A DNA stretch of 8,095 nt from Actinomycetota bacterium (GTDB lineage: Bacteria > Actinomycetota > Actinomycetes > Nanopelagicales > Nanopelagicaceae). A model generated the notes under the pieces. That model did not search any database and had not been told where the DNA came from. It worked only from the letters and a program-made list of their open reading frames with translations. A program made the translations under genes and the position numbers. Shown piece by piece: positions 6,925 through 8,095 of this stretch (positions are counted from its first letter, which is position 1; each line of letters opens with the position of its first letter). The DNA is taken from contig WLSX01000019.1 in the NCBI GenBank assembly GCA_009705675.1, positions 1 through 8,095 on the forward strand, in the 5' to 3' direction.

Positions 6925-7905
6925 TTAACTATGCCCATCAAAAAGACTAGTAACTGAACCATCTTCAAAGACCTCTTTGATGGCGCGTCCTAGAAGTGGA
7001 GCAATTGAGAGCACGGTTAAATTATCAAATCTACTTTCCTCTGCGATTGGCAAAGTATTTGTGACTACCACCTCTGAGACTCTAGATTTTTTCAATCTAT
7101 CAATTGCAGGTCCGGACAAAACCGCATGAGTAGCCGCGATAATTACATCTTTCGCACCAGCGTCAATTAACGCATCCACGGCTTTTGTAACAGTTCCAGC
7201 CGTGTCAATCATGTCATCAATTACTACGCAGGTCATTCCCTTAACATCACCAACAACTTTTCCAACAGTTGCCTCATTTGGCACCCTAGGATCACGGGTT
7301 TTATGGATAAATGCAATGCTGCATCCACCGAGCAATTCACTCCAACGCTCTGCCACTCTTACTCGACCTGAGTCAGGTGAGACAATTACTAAGTTTTTAC
7401 GGTCAACCTTGCTGCCAACATAATTTGTTAAAAGAGGGAGTGCAAATAGGTGATCAACTGGTCCATCAAAAAATCCTTGAATCTGAGAGGTGTGAAGATC
7501 TACGCACATTAGGCGATCTGCACCAGCGGTTTTAAATAAATCTGCCATTAATCTTGCTGAGATTGGCTCACGACCTCGATGTTTTTTATCCTGACGTGCG
7601 TAACCATAAAACGGGAGTACTACCGTAATTCGCTTTGCTGATGCACGCTTTAATGCATCGACCATAATTAACTGCTCCATAATTTGTTTATTTACTGGAG
7701 CGCAATGGCTTTGTAGTACGAATGCGTCACTTCCACGAACACTCTCTTCAAATCTTATAAATATCTCACCATTAGCAAAGTCATATGCTGATGTCGGTGT
7801 AATTGGGATACCAAGTTCGGCGGCAACCTCTTCGGCAAGCTCTGGATAGGCCCGACCAGAGAATAGGCGCAAACTTTTTTCGGAGGTTAAGCGGATTTCA
7901 TTCAA
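6925..7905 (-). CDS. prs: Ribose-phosphate pyrophosphokinase (PRPP synthase, class I)
   Basis: Prs transfers pyrophosphate from ATP to ribose 5-phosphate, giving PRPP for purine, pyrimidine, NAD, His and Trp synthesis. The 326-residue product has normal class I length. Visible motifs are FANGEI (43-48, ATP site), YARQDKKHRGREPISARL (102-119), the metal-binding stretch VDLHTSQIQGFF (135-146, His138), HKTRDPRVPN (201-210, flexible catalytic loop with Lys202 and Arg204) and the PRPP-binding loop VVIDDMIDTAGT (227-238). It closely resembles mycobacterial PrsA as I remember it, which supports an actinobacterial origin. The start is TTG (7903-7905), preceded by GAGGGGGAAG and CTAAA; I see no ATG or GTG in frame upstream in the spacer. 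It lies 52 bp after glmU, an operon pairing shared by many bacteria. Confidence 0.98.
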   Translation of the reverse strand: MNEIRLTSEKSLRLFSGRAYPELAEEVAAELGIPITPTSAYDFANGEIFIRFEESVRGSDAFVLQSHCAPVNKQIMEQLIMVDALKRASAKRITVVLPFYGYARQDKKHRGREPISARLMADLFKTAGADRLMCVDLHTSQIQGFFDGPVDHLFALPLLTNYVGSKVDRKNLVIVSPDSGRVRVAERWSELLGGCSIAFIHKTRDPRVPNEATVGKVVGDVKGMTCVVIDDMIDTAGTVTKAVDALIDAGAKDVIIAATHAVLSGPAIDRLKKSRVSEVVVTNTLPIAEESRFDNLTVLSIAPLLGRAIKEVFEDGSVTSLFDGHS

Positions 7906-7910
7906 TTTAG

Positions 7911-7920
7911 CTTCCCCCTC
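7911..7920 (-). promoter_or_regulatory. Ribosome-binding site for the TTG start of prs
   Basis: GAGGGGGAAG stands 5 bases before the TTG at 7903-7905, with its G-run about 9 bases away. It supports the unusual TTG start, and it closely matches the GAGGGAGAAG in front of the GTG start of rplY. Confidence 0.6.
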
Positions 7921-7957
7921 ACTGTGGTGAATCTAGGTTAACTCTACTAGAACTTAA

Positions 7958-8095
7958 TCACTCTTTGGCACCAGCTTTTTTTGCTGCCGCTGCAGATTTA
8001 CTATCTTTTCGCTTTTTAAGTACCCAACCTAAGATATTTACCTGGCGAGCCCTACCAATTCCGATCGCACCAGCAGGAACATCCTCATTAATAAC
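7958..8095 (-). CDS. glmU: GlmU C-terminal end (bifunctional GlcNAc-1-P uridylyltransferase / GlcN-1-P acetyltransferase), partial
   Basis: Only the last 45 codons and the TGA are in the window; the gene enters from the right edge. GlmU makes UDP-GlcNAc, the precursor of peptidoglycan, through a C-terminal acetyltransferase and an N-terminal uridylyltransferase domain. The visible VINEDVPAGAIGIGRARQVN followed by ILGWVLKKRK matches the end of the left-handed beta-helix acetyltransferase domain and its final helix in actinobacterial GlmU (mycobacterial counterpart, from memory: REDVPPGAL...NIENWVQRKRP). A short Ala/Lys-rich tail, SAAAAKKAGAKE, ends the protein. The position directly upstream of prs supports the call, since glmU-prs is a widely kept pair. 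Both catalytic centres lie outside the window, so their integrity cannot be judged. Confidence 0.9.
   Translation of the reverse strand, partial: VINEDVPAGAIGIGRARQVNILGWVLKKRKDSKSAAAAKKAGAKE

Noticed and set aside
7202..7535. Two plus-strand open frames of about 74 codons.
   Set aside because: They are antisense to the highly conserved catalytic and PRPP-binding regions of prs.
1..8095. Search for an undescribed system, mobile element or genomic island.
   Set aside because: Every long frame is a well-known housekeeping gene in an expected neighbourhood. I saw no transposase, integrase, terminal repeats, defence gene or orphan gene cluster.

Overview
The window is ordinary core-genome sequence from a bacterium that looks like a low-GC actinobacterium. 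By eye the base composition is strongly A/T-rich, roughly 40% GC. Three proteins read as actinobacterial: a PRPP synthase close to the mycobacterial type, an Mfd with the RNA-polymerase-interaction and linker sequences typical of that phylum, and a bL25 protein of the long CTC type. A freshwater acI (Nanopelagicales) type lineage would fit, but that assignment is inference from composition and remembered protein likeness, not from a search.

Layout from right to left on the minus strand: the last 45 codons of glmU (7958-8095), prs (6925-7905), a tRNA-Arg gene with anticodon TCG (6820-6896), rplY/ctc (6065-6736) and pth (5481-6044). These are co-directional with short spacers of 52, 28, 83 and 20 bp, so they probably form one transcription unit or closely linked ones. 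On the plus strand, ppc (2808-5474) converges on pth, with only 6 bp between the two stop codons. To the left of ppc, on the minus strand, is mfd (1-2666), which runs off the left edge after 888 codons. mfd and ppc are divergent and share a 141-bp intergenic region holding a 10-bp-stem inverted repeat and possible promoter elements for both genes.

Functionally, GlmU supplies UDP-GlcNAc for the cell wall and Prs makes PRPP for nucleotides, His and Trp. bL25 sits on 5S rRNA in the large subunit, Pth recycles peptidyl-tRNA, and the tRNA decodes CGA/CGG arginine codons. Ppc is the anaplerotic carboxylase that makes oxaloacetate, and Mfd is the transcription-repair coupling factor. The genes share a growth and housekeeping theme rather than a single pathway.

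I found no mobile element, CRISPR array, toxin-antitoxin pair, defence island or other undescribed system. The points worth a second look are small: the divergent intergenic hairpin, a possibly leaderless ppc start that overlaps a 13-codon ORF, a 33-bp tandem repeat encoding the bL25 tail, the tRNA inside a protein operon, near-identical ribosome-binding regions in front of the two non-ATG genes, and the very tight convergent ppc/pth junction. No stretch longer than about 150 bp lacks a gene.
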